Shown one piece after another: positions 1 to 8,589 of a stretch of 64,000 nt of DNA. Source of the stretch: Streptomyces flavofungini (lineage in GTDB: Bacteria > Actinomycetota > Actinomycetes > Streptomycetales > Streptomycetaceae); assembly GCF_030388665.1 (NCBI RefSeq), contig NZ_CP128846.1:8156001-8220000 (forward strand), written 5' to 3'. Numbering within the stretch: position 1 is the first letter of the stretch; each line of letters starts with the position of its first letter. Position numbers and translations under genes: made by a program. Under the pieces are notes generated by a model. The model did no database searches, was not told where the DNA came from, and worked only from the letters and a program-made list of their open reading frames with translations.

Positions 1-407
1 TCCTGTGGGAACCGGCGTTCTTCGGCGTCAAGCCCGAAGTGGTCCTGAAGGGCGGCCAGATCGCGTACGCGCAGATGGGTGACGCCAACGCCTCCATCCC
101 GACCCCGCAACCGGTCCTTCCGCGCCCGATGTTCGGCGGCCACGGCCGGGCGCCCGCCCGTAACTCCCTGACCTTCGTCACCCAGTCCGCGCTGGACGAC
201 GGCCTGCCCGAACGCCTCGCCCTCGAGCGGCAGTTCGTGCCGATCGCCTCCACCCGGGGCCGGACGAAGGCCGACATGCGCGAGAACGACGCCCTGCCGC
301 GGGTCGAAGTCGCCCCCGACAGCTTCGCCGTACGCATCGACGGCGAACTCGTCGAACCCGCACCCGCCGCCGAACTGCCGCTCGCCCAGCGGTACTTCCT
401 CTTCTGA
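1..407 (+). CDS. ureC: Urease alpha subunit, C-terminal part (5' end outside window)
   Basis: This is the last 134 codons of the catalytic subunit of urease, which hydrolyses urea to ammonia and carbamate in the cytoplasm. The reading frame begins at base 3 ([12 protein letters not shown]...) and ends at TGA 405-407. The GVKPE and PMFGG stretches and the terminal YFLF are typical of the UreC C-terminus. The nickel-binding and active-site part of the protein lies upstream of the window. ureF starts 14 bases after the stop, and ureG and ureD follow, so this is the distal part of an ureABCFGD-type operon. Identification is firm from the motifs and the neighbouring accessory genes. Confidence 0.95.
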   Translation, partial: LWEPAFFGVKPEVVLKGGQIAYAQMGDANASIPTPQPVLPRPMFGGHGRAPARNSLTFVTQSALDDGLPERLALERQFVPIASTRGRTKADMRENDALPRVEVAPDSFAVRIDGELVEPAPAAELPLAQRYFLF

Positions 408-421
408 GGCGGTGACCGCAC

Positions 422-1096
422 ATGTCGCGGGCCGCACTCATGGTCCTGGCCGACGGCCGCTTCCCCGCCGGAGGCCACGCGCACTCCGGCGGGGCCGAGG
501 CGGCCGTGAAGGCGGGGCGGATCACCGGGGCGAGATCCCTGGAGGACTTCTGCCGGGGCCGCCTGCACACCACCGGCGTGGTGTCGGCCGCCCTCGCCGC
601 GGCGGCGGCGCTCGGTGTCGACATCGCCGCCCTGGACGAGGCGGCGGACGCCCGCACTCCGTCCGCGGCGCTGCGCACCACCGCCCGCAGACTCGGCCGG
701 CAACTGCTGCGCGCCGCCCGGGTCGCCTGGCCCGCCGCCGAACTCGACGCCCTCGCCCGCGCCTTCCCCAAGGGCGCCCACCAGCCGGTCGTCCTCGGCG
801 CGACCGCCCGGGCGGCGGGCCTCGACGGGGCCGACGCCGCGTACTGCTCCGCCTACGAGAGCGTCAGCGGTCCCGCCACCGCCGTCGTCAGGCTCCTGAG
901 CCTCGACCCGTTCGACGCGACGGCCGTGCTGGCCCGGCTCGCCCCGGACCTGGACGCGATGGTGACGTCGGCGGAGAGCGCTGCCCGGCGGGCCGTCACC
1001 GAGGGCGTGGGGGTGCTGCCCGCGGCGTCCGCGCCGTTCCTGGAGGTGGGGGCGGAGGGGCATGCGGGGTGGGGGGTGCGGTTGTTCGCGTCGTAG
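422..1096 (+). CDS. ureF: Urease accessory protein UreF
   Basis: UreF is part of the UreD-UreF-UreG complex that delivers nickel to the urease active site and acts on the GTPase UreG. The 224-residue product has the N-terminal pattern [15 protein letters not shown] seen in UreF and an all-alpha composition. The start is ATG 422, with a purine-rich GAGGCGG about 10 bases upstream. It follows ureC by 14 bases and precedes ureG by 92 bases. An extended reading in another frame (412-1878) covers the same DNA but is only the upstream open frame of ureG. Confidence 0.93.
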   Translation: MSRAALMVLADGRFPAGGHAHSGGAEAAVKAGRITGARSLEDFCRGRLHTTGVVSAALAAAAALGVDIAALDEAADARTPSAALRTTARRLGRQLLRAARVAWPAAELDALARAFPKGAHQPVVLGATARAAGLDGADAAYCSAYESVSGPATAVVRLLSLDPFDATAVLARLAPDLDAMVTSAESAARRAVTEGVGVLPAASAPFLEVGAEGHAGWGVRLFAS

Positions 1097-1188
1097 GGAG
1101 CTCTGCGGACGAAGGGCGCCGCCGATCGGCCTGTGGCCCACCCACCGATCACCGACCACCGACCCAAGGACCCAAGGAGCGAAGCGAC

Positions 1189-1878
1189 ATGCACCTCGAC
1201 CACACCCACGACGAATCCAAGGCGATCAGCGCGGACGCGCACCGCCCCGACGGCACCCGCCGAGCCCTCCGCATCGGCCTCGGCGGCCCCGTCGGCTCCG
1301 GCAAGACGGCCACAGTCGCCGCCCTCTGCCAGGCCCTCCGCGACGAACTCTCCCTGGCCGTGGTGACGAACGACATCTACACCCGGGAGGACGCGGAGTT
1401 CCTCCTGCGCGAAGCGGTCCTTCCTCCGGAACGCATCACCGCCGTGGAGACGGGAGCCTGCCCCCACACCGCGATCCGCGACGACATCTCCGCGAACCTG
1501 GAGGCGGTGGAGGACCTGGAGGACGAGGTCGGCCCACTCGACCTGATCCTCGTGGAGTCCGGCGGCGACAACCTGACGGCGACGTTCTCACGCGGCCTGG
1601 TGGACGCCCAGATCTTCGTCATCGACGTGGCGGGAGGCGACGACATCCCGCGCAAGGGCGGCCCCGGCGTGACGACGGCCGACCTGCTCGTGGTGAACAA
1701 GACGGACCTGGCCCCGTACGTGGGCTCGGACCTGGCCCGGATGGCGGCGGACGCGAAGGCGCAGCGCTCGGAACTCCCGGTGGTGTTCCAGTCGCTGCGA
1801 TCCGAGGAGCACGTGGGCGAGGTCGCGCGCTGGGTACGGGAGCAGCACGTGAAGTGGACGAAGGCCCCGACGAAGTGA
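1189..1878 (+). CDS. ureG: Urease accessory GTPase UreG
   Basis: UreG is the SIMIBI-class GTPase that powers nickel insertion into urease. The 229-residue protein has a His-rich N-terminus (HLDHTHDE, possible nickel binding), a P-loop GGPVGSGKT at residues 32-40, an ESGGDN segment, the CPH metal-binding motif ([11 protein letters not shown]) and the NKTDL guanine-specificity motif. The ATG at 1189 was chosen because AAGGAGC lies 8-14 bases upstream and it gives the family length. Its TGA overlaps the GTG start of ureD (GTGA), so ureD is probably translationally coupled. Confidence 0.96.
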   Translation: MHLDHTHDESKAISADAHRPDGTRRALRIGLGGPVGSGKTATVAALCQALRDELSLAVVTNDIYTREDAEFLLREAVLPPERITAVETGACPHTAIRDDISANLEAVEDLEDEVGPLDLILVESGGDNLTATFSRGLVDAQIFVIDVAGGDDIPRKGGPGVTTADLLVVNKTDLAPYVGSDLARMAADAKAQRSELPVVFQSLRSEEHVGEVARWVREQHVKWTKAPTK

Positions 1879-2687
1879 CCCACCCGCAGCTCCTCCAGGA
1901 CGACACCGGGCTCAGGCCGCCGAGCCCCGCCGGGGTCCGGGCCCGCGCCCGCATCACCGCGCGCAGGGACGCCCAAGGCCGCACGGTCCTGCCCCTCCTC
2001 CACGGCGAGGCCCCCCTGGCCCTGCGCCGCACCCGCACCACGGGACCCGAGGCCCACGTCATGCTGGTGGGGGCCATGAGCGGCCCCCTCGGCGGCGACC
2101 GGCTGACCGTGGAGGCAGAGGTCGAGCAGGGGGCGCGCCTGAGCGTCGGATCGGCCGCGGCGACCATCGCCCTGCCGGGCCAGGACGGCGCCCCGGCGCA
2201 CTACGACGTGCGCCTCACGGTCGCCGCCGGGGCGGAACTGCGCTGGCTGCCGGAGCAGCTGATCTCGGTGCAGGGCAGCGAGCTGCGCGTCACGACCCGC
2301 GCGGACATCGCCGCAGGCGGCCGCCTGGTCCTGCGCGAGGAACAGGTACTGGGCCGCACGGCCGAGACCCCGGGCCTCCTCTCCTCCAGACTCACCGTGC
2401 ACCTTGCCGGGCGCCCCCTCCTGGACCAGGAACTGTCCTGCGGCCCCGGAGCCCCGGGCGGCTGGGACGGCCCCGCCGTCCTGGCGGGCCATCGCGCCGT
2501 GGGCCAACTGATCGTCGTGGACCCGGACTTCGCCCACACCCCACCACCCCCGACACCCCTGGGCGAGTCAGCGGCCCTCACCCCTCTGGCAGGACCAGGC
2601 GCCCTGGTCACCGCCCTGGCCCCCGACGCCCTGCAGCTGCGCCGGACCCTCGACGAGGCCCTGACCCACCTCACCCGCCTGACCTAG
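1875..2687 (+). CDS. ureD: Urease accessory protein UreD (UreH)
   Basis: UreD is the scaffold that binds apo-urease and recruits UreF and UreG for nickel insertion. The 270-residue product starts at GTG 1875, inside the end of ureG (overlap GTGA 1875-1878). It shows the family pattern: an N-terminal beta-rich region ([17 protein letters not shown]), then [16 protein letters not shown] and REEQVLGR. It is the last gene of the urease cluster in this window. Its TAG stop (2685-2687) lies within the first copy of a 19-bp tandem repeat. No terminator hairpin is evident before the small convergent gene at 2749. Confidence 0.93.
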   Translation: MTHPQLLQDDTGLRPPSPAGVRARARITARRDAQGRTVLPLLHGEAPLALRRTRTTGPEAHVMLVGAMSGPLGGDRLTVEAEVEQGARLSVGSAAATIALPGQDGAPAHYDVRLTVAAGAELRWLPEQLISVQGSELRVTTRADIAAGGRLVLREEQVLGRTAETPGLLSSRLTVHLAGRPLLDQELSCGPGAPGGWDGPAVLAGHRAVGQLIVVDPDFAHTPPPPTPLGESAALTPLAGPGALVTALAPDALQLRRTLDEALTHLTRLT

Positions 2688-2726
2688 GAACTGCCCGACG
2701 ACCTAGGAACTGCCCGATGACCTAGG
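2681..2726 (+). repeat. 19-bp tandem repeat spanning the ureD stop codon
   Basis: GACCTAGGAACTGCCCGAC (2681-2699) is followed directly by GACCTAGGAACTGCCCGAT (2700-2718) and a partial GACCTAGG (2719-2726). The ureD stop TAG sits in copy one, and each copy carries a TAG. The 19-bp period is not a multiple of three. It is one of five stop-spanning duplications in the window. Confidence 0.9.
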
Positions 2727-2748
2727 TGTATTGCCCTGCGCACAGCCC

Positions 2749-2955
2749 TCAGCCCTGCGGGGCCTTGGACGCGGCGGCTCCCACGGCGGCGCCGAGGACG
2801 ATGAGCCCGATGCTGAGGTAGATCTCGTAGCCGTCGACGTAGACATGCCTCATGAAGCCCATGAGCGGGATCCACTGGTCGAAGGCCTCGTGGACGATGC
2901 CTTGCAGGCCGCCGACGAGGAGCGTGAAGCTGATGAACCCAAGGATGCCTTTCAT
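2749..2955 (-). CDS. Small two-helix membrane protein of unknown function
   Basis: The 68-residue product has two predicted membrane segments, about residues 4-20 (ILGFISFTLLVGGLQGI) and 46-61 (LSIGLIVLGAAVGAAA). The loop between them is acidic and aromatic (HEAFDQWIP...HVYVDGYE). It starts at ATG 2955 and ends convergent with ureD. It is divergent from the histidine kinase at 3093, sharing a 137-bp upstream region with it. I do not recognise a named family. Coding status is supported by the codon-position GC pattern and the hydrophobic pattern. Confidence 0.7.
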   Translation of the reverse strand: MKGILGFISFTLLVGGLQGIVHEAFDQWIPLMGFMRHVYVDGYEIYLSIGLIVLGAAVGAAASKAPQG

Positions 2956-3092
2956 GCTCTCGACCGTAGAAAGCGCAGGTCGGGCCGGGCATTGGCCGTC
3001 GGTACACGGCAGCGGGCGGGCTGTAGTCCGAAAGTATCGACCTGCGGGGCGCGCGGTCCTGGCGGGGCGGGAGCGGACGTAGATTCGGCGCC

Positions 3093-4241
3093 ATGCGCCG
3101 CCGCCGTGACTGGTACACCGACATCGCCCTGTTCGTCTTCGCCATGGCGTTCGCCGTGGTCAGCGCCGACTCCGTGGCCACCGACGCGGACATGTCCCGG
3201 GGCGCGCAGATCGCCGACCAGGTCGCCGGAGCGTTGGCCTGCGCGACGGTGTTCCTCCGCAGGCGCTGGCCGGTGCAGGTGGCGGTGGTCCTGCTCCTTG
3301 CCGGCACGTACTTCCACTACCTGACCGGCGCGACGCTGGTGGCGCTGTTCAGCGTCGCGGTCCTGCGCCCGCTGCGCGTGACGGCGGCGATGGCGGGTGT
3401 CACTCTCGCGCAGCTGGTGCTGTTCCTGGCGCGCGACCCCGACCCCGAGCACGAGGCGACCAACTCCGCGCTGACCTACTTCGCGCTGGTGGCAGGGACG
3501 ATCGGGTGGGGCCTGTACGTACGCAAGAGGCGCCAGCTCATCGCCTCGCTCGAAGAGCGTGCCGAGCGCGCCGCGGGCGAGGCGCGCCGACAGGCGCGCG
3601 AGGAGATCGCCAGAGAGATGCATGACGTGCTGGCGCACCGGCTGTCCCTGCTGAGCATGCACGCGGGTGCACTCGAGTTCCATCCAGGTGCCTCGACGGC
3701 GCAGGTGCAGCGCGCGGCAGGCGTGATCCGTGAGAGCGCGCACCTGGCGCTCGAGGACCTGCGCGAAGTCATCGGCGTGCTGCGCGCCTCGGAGCCCGCG
3801 GACAGCGGGGGAGCCGGCCACGGCCGGCCGCAGCCGACGCTGGCGGACCTGGGGCGCCTGGTGGCGGAGTCGCGGGAGGCGGGCATGCGGATCTCGTACG
3901 AGGACAGGGCCGCCGAACCGGACGCGGTGACCACCGCGGTGGGCCGCACCGCGTACCGCATCGTCCAGGAGGGCCTGACCAACGCCCGCAAGCACGCGCC
4001 GGACGCCGAGGTCACCGTCGAGATCTCCGGCGGCCCCCGGGACGGGATCACCCTCTCGGTGGTGAACCCGCTGGCGCGGCGGGAGGTGGAGCGGGGGATC
4101 CCGGGCGCCGGCCAGGGCCTGATCGGCCTCGCCGAGCGCGCCTCGCTGGCCGGCGGCCACCTGGAACACGGCGTCGAGAACGGCGACTTCGCACTCCGGG
4201 CCTGGCTGCCGTGGCACGGCGCGAAGGGCGCGGGCGGCTAG
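3093..4241 (+). CDS. Two-component sensor histidine kinase (HisKA_3, NarL-system type)
   Basis: This is a membrane sensor kinase of 382 residues. About four to five hydrophobic segments fill residues 8-140 and leave little room for an extracytoplasmic sensor loop. A short coiled coil (about 150-172) leads into the dimerisation/phosphoacceptor motif REMHDVLAHRLS, with His177 as the likely phosphorylated residue. An HATPase_c domain follows (EGLTNARKHAP as N box, GAGQGLIGLAER as G box). It ends with TAG 4239-4241, which overlaps by 4 nt the stop of the response regulator on the opposite strand. The pair is probably cognate although convergent, which is unusual because such genes are normally co-directional. 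No signal can be inferred. Confidence 0.92.
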   Translation: MRRRRDWYTDIALFVFAMAFAVVSADSVATDADMSRGAQIADQVAGALACATVFLRRRWPVQVAVVLLLAGTYFHYLTGATLVALFSVAVLRPLRVTAAMAGVTLAQLVLFLARDPDPEHEATNSALTYFALVAGTIGWGLYVRKRRQLIASLEERAERAAGEARRQAREEIAREMHDVLAHRLSLLSMHAGALEFHPGASTAQVQRAAGVIRESAHLALEDLREVIGVLRASEPADSGGAGHGRPQPTLADLGRLVAESREAGMRISYEDRAAEPDAVTTAVGRTAYRIVQEGLTNARKHAPDAEVTVEISGGPRDGITLSVVNPLARREVERGIPGAGQGLIGLAERASLAGGHLEHGVENGDFALRAWLPWHGAKGAGG

Positions 4242-4921
4242 GAGCTGTCCGCCGGGCCGGGGTCGGCGTCGTGCACCAACAGGGCGATCTGGACGCGGTT
4301 GTTGAGTCCGAGCTTGGCCAGGATCCGTGACACGTGCGTCTTCACGGTGGGCAGGCCCATGTGCAGCGCGGCGGCGATCTCGGCGTTCGACTTCCCCTGC
4401 CCCACCGCGAGCGCCACCTCGCGCTGCCGCTCACCGAGCGTGCCGAGCCGGGCCCGGGCGTCGGGCCTGCCGTTCTCGCTGCCGGTGTCGGGCTCCCCGG
4501 CGGCAGCACGAGAGATCAGCTGCCGGGTGACCTCGGGGGACAGCACCGGATCCCCGGCGACGACCCGACGCACCGCGTCGACGATCTCGGCGGGAGGCGT
4601 GTCCTTCAACACGAATCCAGCGGCCCCGGCCCGCAGGGCCCGCAGCACCTGCTCGTCCGCGTGAAACGTCGTCAGGACGACCACCTCGGGCGGATCCGCA
4701 CACGCCCGCAACTGCTCGGTCGCGGTGAGACCGTCCACTCCGGGCATCTGGATGTCCATCAACACGACGTCCGGCCGGGTCCGCTCCACCAACGCCACCA
4801 CCTCACCACCGTCTCCGGCCTCCCCCACGATCTCGATGCCGTCGGCGCCCCCCATCATCACCGACAGGGCGGAACACACCAGCGGATCGTCGTCGACCAC
4901 CACAAGCTTGATCGCAGCCAC
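4238..4921 (-). CDS. NarL/FixJ-family response regulator
   Basis: The cytoplasmic transcription factor has a receiver domain (about residues 4-118) and a LuxR-type HTH (about 160-220). Phosphoacceptor Asp56 lies in LMDIQMPG, with the acidic cluster VVDDDP at the N-terminus and the conserved Lys in FVLKDTP. The HTH includes GKSNAEIAAALHMGLPTVKTHVSRIL. I prefer GTG 4921, preceded by GGAGCGC, giving 227 residues; an open frame extends to 4987. It overlaps the 3' end of the kinase gene at 3093 tail to tail by 4 nt (CTAG 4238-4241). It is divergent from the peptidase gene at 5115 across a strong palindrome. Confidence 0.92.
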   Translation of the reverse strand: MAAIKLVVVDDDPLVCSALSVMMGGADGIEIVGEAGDGGEVVALVERTRPDVVLMDIQMPGVDGLTATEQLRACADPPEVVVLTTFHADEQVLRALRAGAAGFVLKDTPPAEIVDAVRRVVAGDPVLSPEVTRQLISRAAAGEPDTGSENGRPDARARLGTLGERQREVALAVGQGKSNAEIAAALHMGLPTVKTHVSRILAKLGLNNRVQIALLVHDADPGPADSS

Positions 4922-4982
4922 GCGCTCCAAGGTAGCGAGCGGGCCCCGCCTCGGTGACCACGCTTGCCGCTCACCGGTACAA

Positions 4983-5005
4983 ACCAATCCGTTTATCGGA
5001 TTGGT
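4983..5005. promoter_or_regulatory. Perfect 9+9 bp inverted repeat, candidate operator
   Basis: ACCAATCCG (4983-4991), five bases, then CGGATTGGT (4997-5005). It lies in the 193-bp region between the divergent response regulator (start 4921) and peptidase (start 5115) and is followed by an A5-6 run. The position between two divergent genes, upstream of both, favours an operator over a terminator. The adjacent response regulator is an obvious candidate ligand, but this is inference. Confidence 0.6.
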
Positions 5006-5114
5006 AAAAAACGTCCAACACGTCTGTTGTCAGGGACCATGCAGACGGAAGTATCCCCGTACCGAGCGAACGACCGAATCGATGTGCGGGAGGCCCCACT
5101 TGAGTCGTACCCCG

Positions 5115-6731
5115 ATGACCACGCGGACCAGACGGACGGTGACGTTCGGTTCTGCGGGCACACTCGTCGCGGCGACGCTGATAGCGGGGGCGCTCGCCGC
5201 GCCGTCCGCGAGCGCCGACGTCCGGGCCGGGCAGGGCCGGGCCGAGGCCGCGGCCGCCAAGGACCGGGAGGCCGTCGGCGCCGCCATCGCTGCTCGGCGC
5301 GCCGCCAAGAAGGGCATCTCCTGGAAGGACTGTCCCAAGGACTGGGGCATCGCCAAGCCCATCCAGTGCGGCTGGGTCACCGTGCCGCTGGACTACGCCA
5401 AGCCCAACGGCAAGCAGATCAAGCTCGCCGTCGACCGCATCGGCAACACCGGGAGCAAGAAGGAGCGCCAGGGCGCGCTGCTCTACAACCCCGGCGGCCC
5501 CGGCGCCTCGGGCCTGCGCTTCCCCACCCGCGTGACCAGCAAGAACAAGCTGTGGGAGAAGACCGCCAAGGCCTACGACTTCGTCGGCTTCGAGCCCCGT
5601 GGCGTCGGCCACTCCACCCCCATCTCCTGCGTCGACCCGCAGGAGTTCGTGAAGGCGCCCAAGCTCGACCCGGTCCCGGACTCCGAGGCCGACAAGCGCG
5701 CCCAGCGCAAGCTCGCCGCCGAGTACGCGCAAGGGTGCAAGGAGCGCAGCGGCTGGATGCTGCCGCACATGACGACGCCCAACACCGCCCGTGATCTGGA
5801 CGTCATCCGCGCCGCGCTCGGTGAGAAGAAGCTCAACTTCCTGGGCGTGTCCTACGGCACCTACCTCGGCGCCGTCTACGCCACGCTCTACCCGTCCCAC
5901 GTGCGCCGCATGGTCTTCGACTCGGTCGTGAACCCCTCGACGAAGAAGATCTGGTACGAGGCCAACCTCGACCAGGACGTCGCCTTCGAGATCCGGCTCA
6001 AGGACTGGATGACCTGGGTCGCCAAGTACGACGCCACCTTCCACCTCGGCGACACCGTCGAGAAGGTGCAGGCGCAGTGGACCAAGCTCCGCGCCACCGC
6101 CAAGAAGGACCCGCTGGGCGGCGTCGTCGGCCCGGCCGAGCTCGTCTCGTACTTCCAGAGCGCGCCCTACTACGACTCCACCTGGGTCTCCATCGCCACC
6201 AACTGGAGCAAGTACGTCGCCGGTGACACGAAGCCGCTGATCGAGGCCGCGAGCCCCGACCTGTCCGACATCGCCGGCAACAAGGCGTCGGAGAACGGCA
6301 ACGCCGTCTACACCGCCGTCGAGTGCGCCGACGCCAAGTGGCCCACCAGCTGGAAGAAGTGGGACCGGGACAACACCCGCATCCACAAGGACCACCCGTT
6401 CATGACCTGGGCCAACGCCTGGATGAACCTGCCCTGCGCCACCTGGCCCAGCAAGCAGCACAAGCCCGTCGAGGTGAAGACCGGCAAGGGCCTGCCGCCC
6501 ACGCTGATCGCCCAGGCCACCCGTGACGCCGCTACGCCGTACCCGGGCGGGGTCGAGCTGCACAAGCGGCTCAAGGGCTCGCGTCTGATCACGGAGAAGG
6601 ACGCCGGTTCGCACGGCATCACCAACCTCGAGAACCCGTGCCTCAACCAGCGCGTCGACAACTACCTGCTCACCGGCAAGCTCGACAGCCGCGACGTGAC
6701 GTGCACCCCGCACGCCACGCCCAAGCCGTAG
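5115..6731 (+). CDS. Secreted tripeptidyl aminopeptidase-like alpha/beta hydrolase
   Basis: The 538-residue exported serine peptidase is of the Streptomyces Tap type, which removes N-terminal tripeptides from secreted proteins. A signal peptide with an RTRR N-region and the hydrophobic stretch TFGSAGTLVAATLIAGALAA is followed by a cleavage-like PSASA-DV. The alpha/beta hydrolase fold shows the oxyanion region YNPGGPGASG, nucleophile elbow GVSYGTYLG, Asp in QATRDAATPYPG and His in AGSHGITN. The C-terminal cap domain is that of the Tap family. ATG 5115 was chosen because it gives a normal signal peptide; ATG 5082 in the same frame is an alternative. A strong hairpin follows at 6790. Subtilisin inhibitors at 8102 and 43967 are functionally related secreted proteins. 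Confidence 0.9.
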   Translation: MTTRTRRTVTFGSAGTLVAATLIAGALAAPSASADVRAGQGRAEAAAAKDREAVGAAIAARRAAKKGISWKDCPKDWGIAKPIQCGWVTVPLDYAKPNGKQIKLAVDRIGNTGSKKERQGALLYNPGGPGASGLRFPTRVTSKNKLWEKTAKAYDFVGFEPRGVGHSTPISCVDPQEFVKAPKLDPVPDSEADKRAQRKLAAEYAQGCKERSGWMLPHMTTPNTARDLDVIRAALGEKKLNFLGVSYGTYLGAVYATLYPSHVRRMVFDSVVNPSTKKIWYEANLDQDVAFEIRLKDWMTWVAKYDATFHLGDTVEKVQAQWTKLRATAKKDPLGGVVGPAELVSYFQSAPYYDSTWVSIATNWSKYVAGDTKPLIEAASPDLSDIAGNKASENGNAVYTAVECADAKWPTSWKKWDRDNTRIHKDHPFMTWANAWMNLPCATWPSKQHKPVEVKTGKGLPPTLIAQATRDAATPYPGGVELHKRLKGSRLITEKDAGSHGITNLENPCLNQRVDNYLLTGKLDSRDVTCTPHATPKP

Positions 6732-6739
6732 CCAGAAGG

Positions 6740-6789
6740 CAGTAGTCAGTAGTCAGTAGTCGGCAGTCAGTGGTGGGCAGTCAGTGGTG
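6740..6789. repeat. Short tandem repeats (7-bp and 14-bp units)
   Basis: Three copies of CAGTAGT (6740-6760) are followed by two degenerate copies of a 14-bp unit, GGCAGTCAGTGGTG (from about 6762 to 6789). They lie just after the peptidase gene and directly before the terminator-like hairpin. No gene is convincing in 6732-7094. Confidence 0.75.
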
Positions 6790-6835
6790 CTACTGGGAGA
6801 TCGTTTCCAGCCTCGGCTGGGCGATCTCCCAGTAG
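6790..6835. terminator. Long perfect hairpin downstream of the peptidase gene
   Basis: CTACTGGGAGATCG (6790-6803) pairs perfectly with CGATCTCCCAGTAG (6822-6835). Between them an inner stem CCAGC/GCTGG (6807-6811 and 6816-6820) has a CTCG loop. There is no T-run, as is usual for high-GC actinobacterial terminators. It could serve the peptidase (stop 6731) and also transcription arriving from plsC (stop 7095). Confidence 0.75.
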
Positions 6836-7005
6836 TCCGCCGTCCGCCGTCCGCCGCGCCAGCGAGCGGTCCAGCCGTGCCGCATTGAAGAACAGCTCCT
6901 CGTGCGCCGGCAGGTCCGGGGCCACGACGAGCTTCAGCTCCGGGTCGCCGGACGGTACGCCGGAGCCGAGGGAGAGGGCGGCCCCACGCCCACGGGCCCT
7001 GCGGT

Positions 7006-7062
7006 CAGCCAATCGCCCGCCTCAGCCAATCGCCCGCCTCAGCCAGGCGCCCGCCTCAGCAG
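7006..7062. repeat. 17-bp tandem repeat
   Basis: CAGCCAATCGCCCGCCT occurs at 7006-7022 and 7023-7039, then as CAGCCAGGCGCCCGCCT at 7040-7056, followed by a partial CAGCAG. It lies between the hairpin and the plsC stop codon in otherwise featureless DNA. Confidence 0.85.
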
Positions 7063-7094
7063 ACGCCGAGACCCTTGGCTGAGCCGGCCGCCCC

Positions 7095-7838
7095 TCAGCT
7101 CAGCGGCATCCGCGGGAACTTCCGGCCCCCCACCGCCCGCGCTCCCTCCGCGGCCCTCGCCTCGGCCTCCTCCGCCTTGACCACGGCCGCGTACTTGTCC
7201 ACGTACTCCTGCCCGGACAGACCGAGGATCGCGTACATCAGCTCGTCCGTGACCGCGCGCAGGACCGCCTTCTCGCCGTCCATGCCCGCGTAGCGGGAGA
7301 ATTCGAGGGGCTCGCCGAAGCGGATCGTCACGCGTCGGAAGCGCGGTACGACCTTGCCGGGCGGCTGCGCCTCGAAGGTGCCGATCATCGCGCAGGGGAT
7401 CACCGGGACCTGCGCCTTGAGCGCCATCGCGGCGACGCCGACCTTGCCCTTGTACAGGCGGCCGTCGTGCGAGCGGGTGCCCTCCGGGTAGATGCCGAGG
7501 AGCTCGCCCTTGCGCAGCACGCCGAGGCCCTCGCGGATCGCGGCCTGGCCGGCCTCCTTGCCGGAGCGGTCCACCGGGATCTGTCCGGCGCTGCGGAAGA
7601 ACGCGGCGGTGAGCCGTCCCTTGATGCCGGGCCCGGTGAAGTACTCGGCCTTGGCCAGGAACGTGATGCGCCGCTTGATGATGGCGGGCATCAGGAAGTG
7701 GTCGGAGAACGACAGGTGGTTCCCGGCGACGATGGCCGCACCGTGCTCCGGAATGTGCTCCAGCCCTTCGATTCTGGGGCGGAACATCAATCGGAGCAGC
7801 GGCCCGAGGAGCACGTACTTGAGCAGTAGGTAGAACAT
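7095..7838 (-). CDS. 1-acyl-sn-glycerol-3-phosphate acyltransferase (PlsC family)
   Basis: This membrane-associated enzyme acylates lysophosphatidic acid to phosphatidic acid, or a related acceptor, in phospholipid synthesis. The 247-residue protein has an N-terminal hydrophobic segment (FYLLLKYVLLGPLL). The acyltransferase motifs follow in order: NHLSFSD (HX4D catalytic motif), the GQIPVDR region, YPEGTRS and a VPVIPCAMIGTF block. The C-terminus is an Ala/Glu-rich helix with a basic tail. The start is ATG 7838. It is divergent from the subtilisin inhibitor at 8102 with 263 bp between starts, in which I see no clear operator. The exact acceptor cannot be told from sequence. Confidence 0.92.
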   Translation of the reverse strand: MFYLLLKYVLLGPLLRLMFRPRIEGLEHIPEHGAAIVAGNHLSFSDHFLMPAIIKRRITFLAKAEYFTGPGIKGRLTAAFFRSAGQIPVDRSGKEAGQAAIREGLGVLRKGELLGIYPEGTRSHDGRLYKGKVGVAAMALKAQVPVIPCAMIGTFEAQPPGKVVPRFRRVTIRFGEPLEFSRYAGMDGEKAVLRAVTDELMYAILGLSGQEYVDKYAAVVKAEEAEARAAEGARAVGGRKFPRMPLS

Positions 7839-8101
7839 GCGCGTGCCGCCTTCCCCCGGGGGTGGTGCCGACGCACAGTAGTCAATCGCGGGCGCATGCG
7901 CGAGAGCCCGTTCGGGTCTTGTGGATCGTGGGCGCAGGGTCCCGGACGTGAATCCGTACGAGGGAGGCGCTCGACCCGTACGGGGGAGCGACCGGCGCGG
8001 TGGCTTGCCGCGCGCGGCATCGCGGGGTGCCCTGGCCGGTGCCCGACGTTCCTGACGCCACTGTCCGTGACCGGCGTCCGTCGTTGCCTCCCGGAGGTCC
8101 C

Positions 8102-8509
8102 ATGCGCTCGCTCACCGTCGCCTCGGCCGCCCTGCTCGCGCTCGCCGCGGGCGCCGTGACCGCTGTGCCGTCGGCGGCCCTGTCCACCGACGGGACCCCG
8201 CCCGGCGAGCACGCTGTCTTCCTGACCGTGTCGGGCGACGCGAACACCTGGATCCGCGGTGTGCTGCTGTCCTGTGCGCCCGAGCCGTCCGGATACCACC
8301 CCTTCGCCAAGGAGGCCTGCGCGGATCTCGACCGCGTGGGCGGCGATTTCGACGCGCTGCCGCGGGAGTACCGGATCTGCACCAAGGAGTACGCCCCGGT
8401 CACCGTCGGCGCGACCGGCACGTTCCAGGGGCGGCCGGTCGACTGGAGGAAGACGTACGGCAACGCGTGCGAGATGGAGGCGTCGACGGGGTACGTGTTC
8501 CGCTTCTGA
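8102..8509 (+). CDS. Subtilisin inhibitor-like protein (SSI family), Lys at P1
   Basis: The 135-residue secreted serine protease inhibitor has a signal peptide at about residues 1-26 (LTVASAALLALAAGAVTAVPSAAL). The mature part carries the four family cysteines (58, 73, 93, 123) for two disulfides. The reactive loop reads C-T-K-E-Y where classical SSI has C-P-M-V-Y, so P1 is Lys95, predicting a preference for trypsin-like proteases. The C-terminal NACEM...YVFRF matches the family. The start ATG has GGAGG six bases upstream. A second family member lies at 43967. A 12-nt direct repeat includes the stop codon. Confidence 0.93.
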   Translation: MRSLTVASAALLALAAGAVTAVPSAALSTDGTPPGEHAVFLTVSGDANTWIRGVLLSCAPEPSGYHPFAKEACADLDRVGGDFDALPREYRICTKEYAPVTVGATGTFQGRPVDWRKTYGNACEMEASTGYVFRF

Positions 8510-8538
8510 GCGGAACCTGCCGTCCGGCTTCTGAGCGG
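8502..8538 (+). repeat. 12-nt direct repeat spanning the SSI stop codon
   Basis: GCTTCTGAGCGG at 8502-8513 (containing the TGA stop 8507-8509) recurs at 8527-8538, a period of 25 bases. Further on, 8563-8590 holds GACGCGCGCCCG-type short repeats. It is part of the stop-spanning duplication pattern. Confidence 0.8.
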
Positions 8539-8589
8539 GACGGCCCCGGCGCGCGCACGCCCGGACGCGCGCCCGGACGCGCGCCCGGC

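Noticed and set aside
6767..7012. 81-residue minus-strand open frame between the peptidase and plsC genes
   Set aside because: It contains a fairly ordinary stretch (ELKLVVAPDLPAHEELFFNAARLDRSLARR) but runs through the hairpin and tandem repeats and has no ribosome site. At most it is a gene remnant; I could not name a family.
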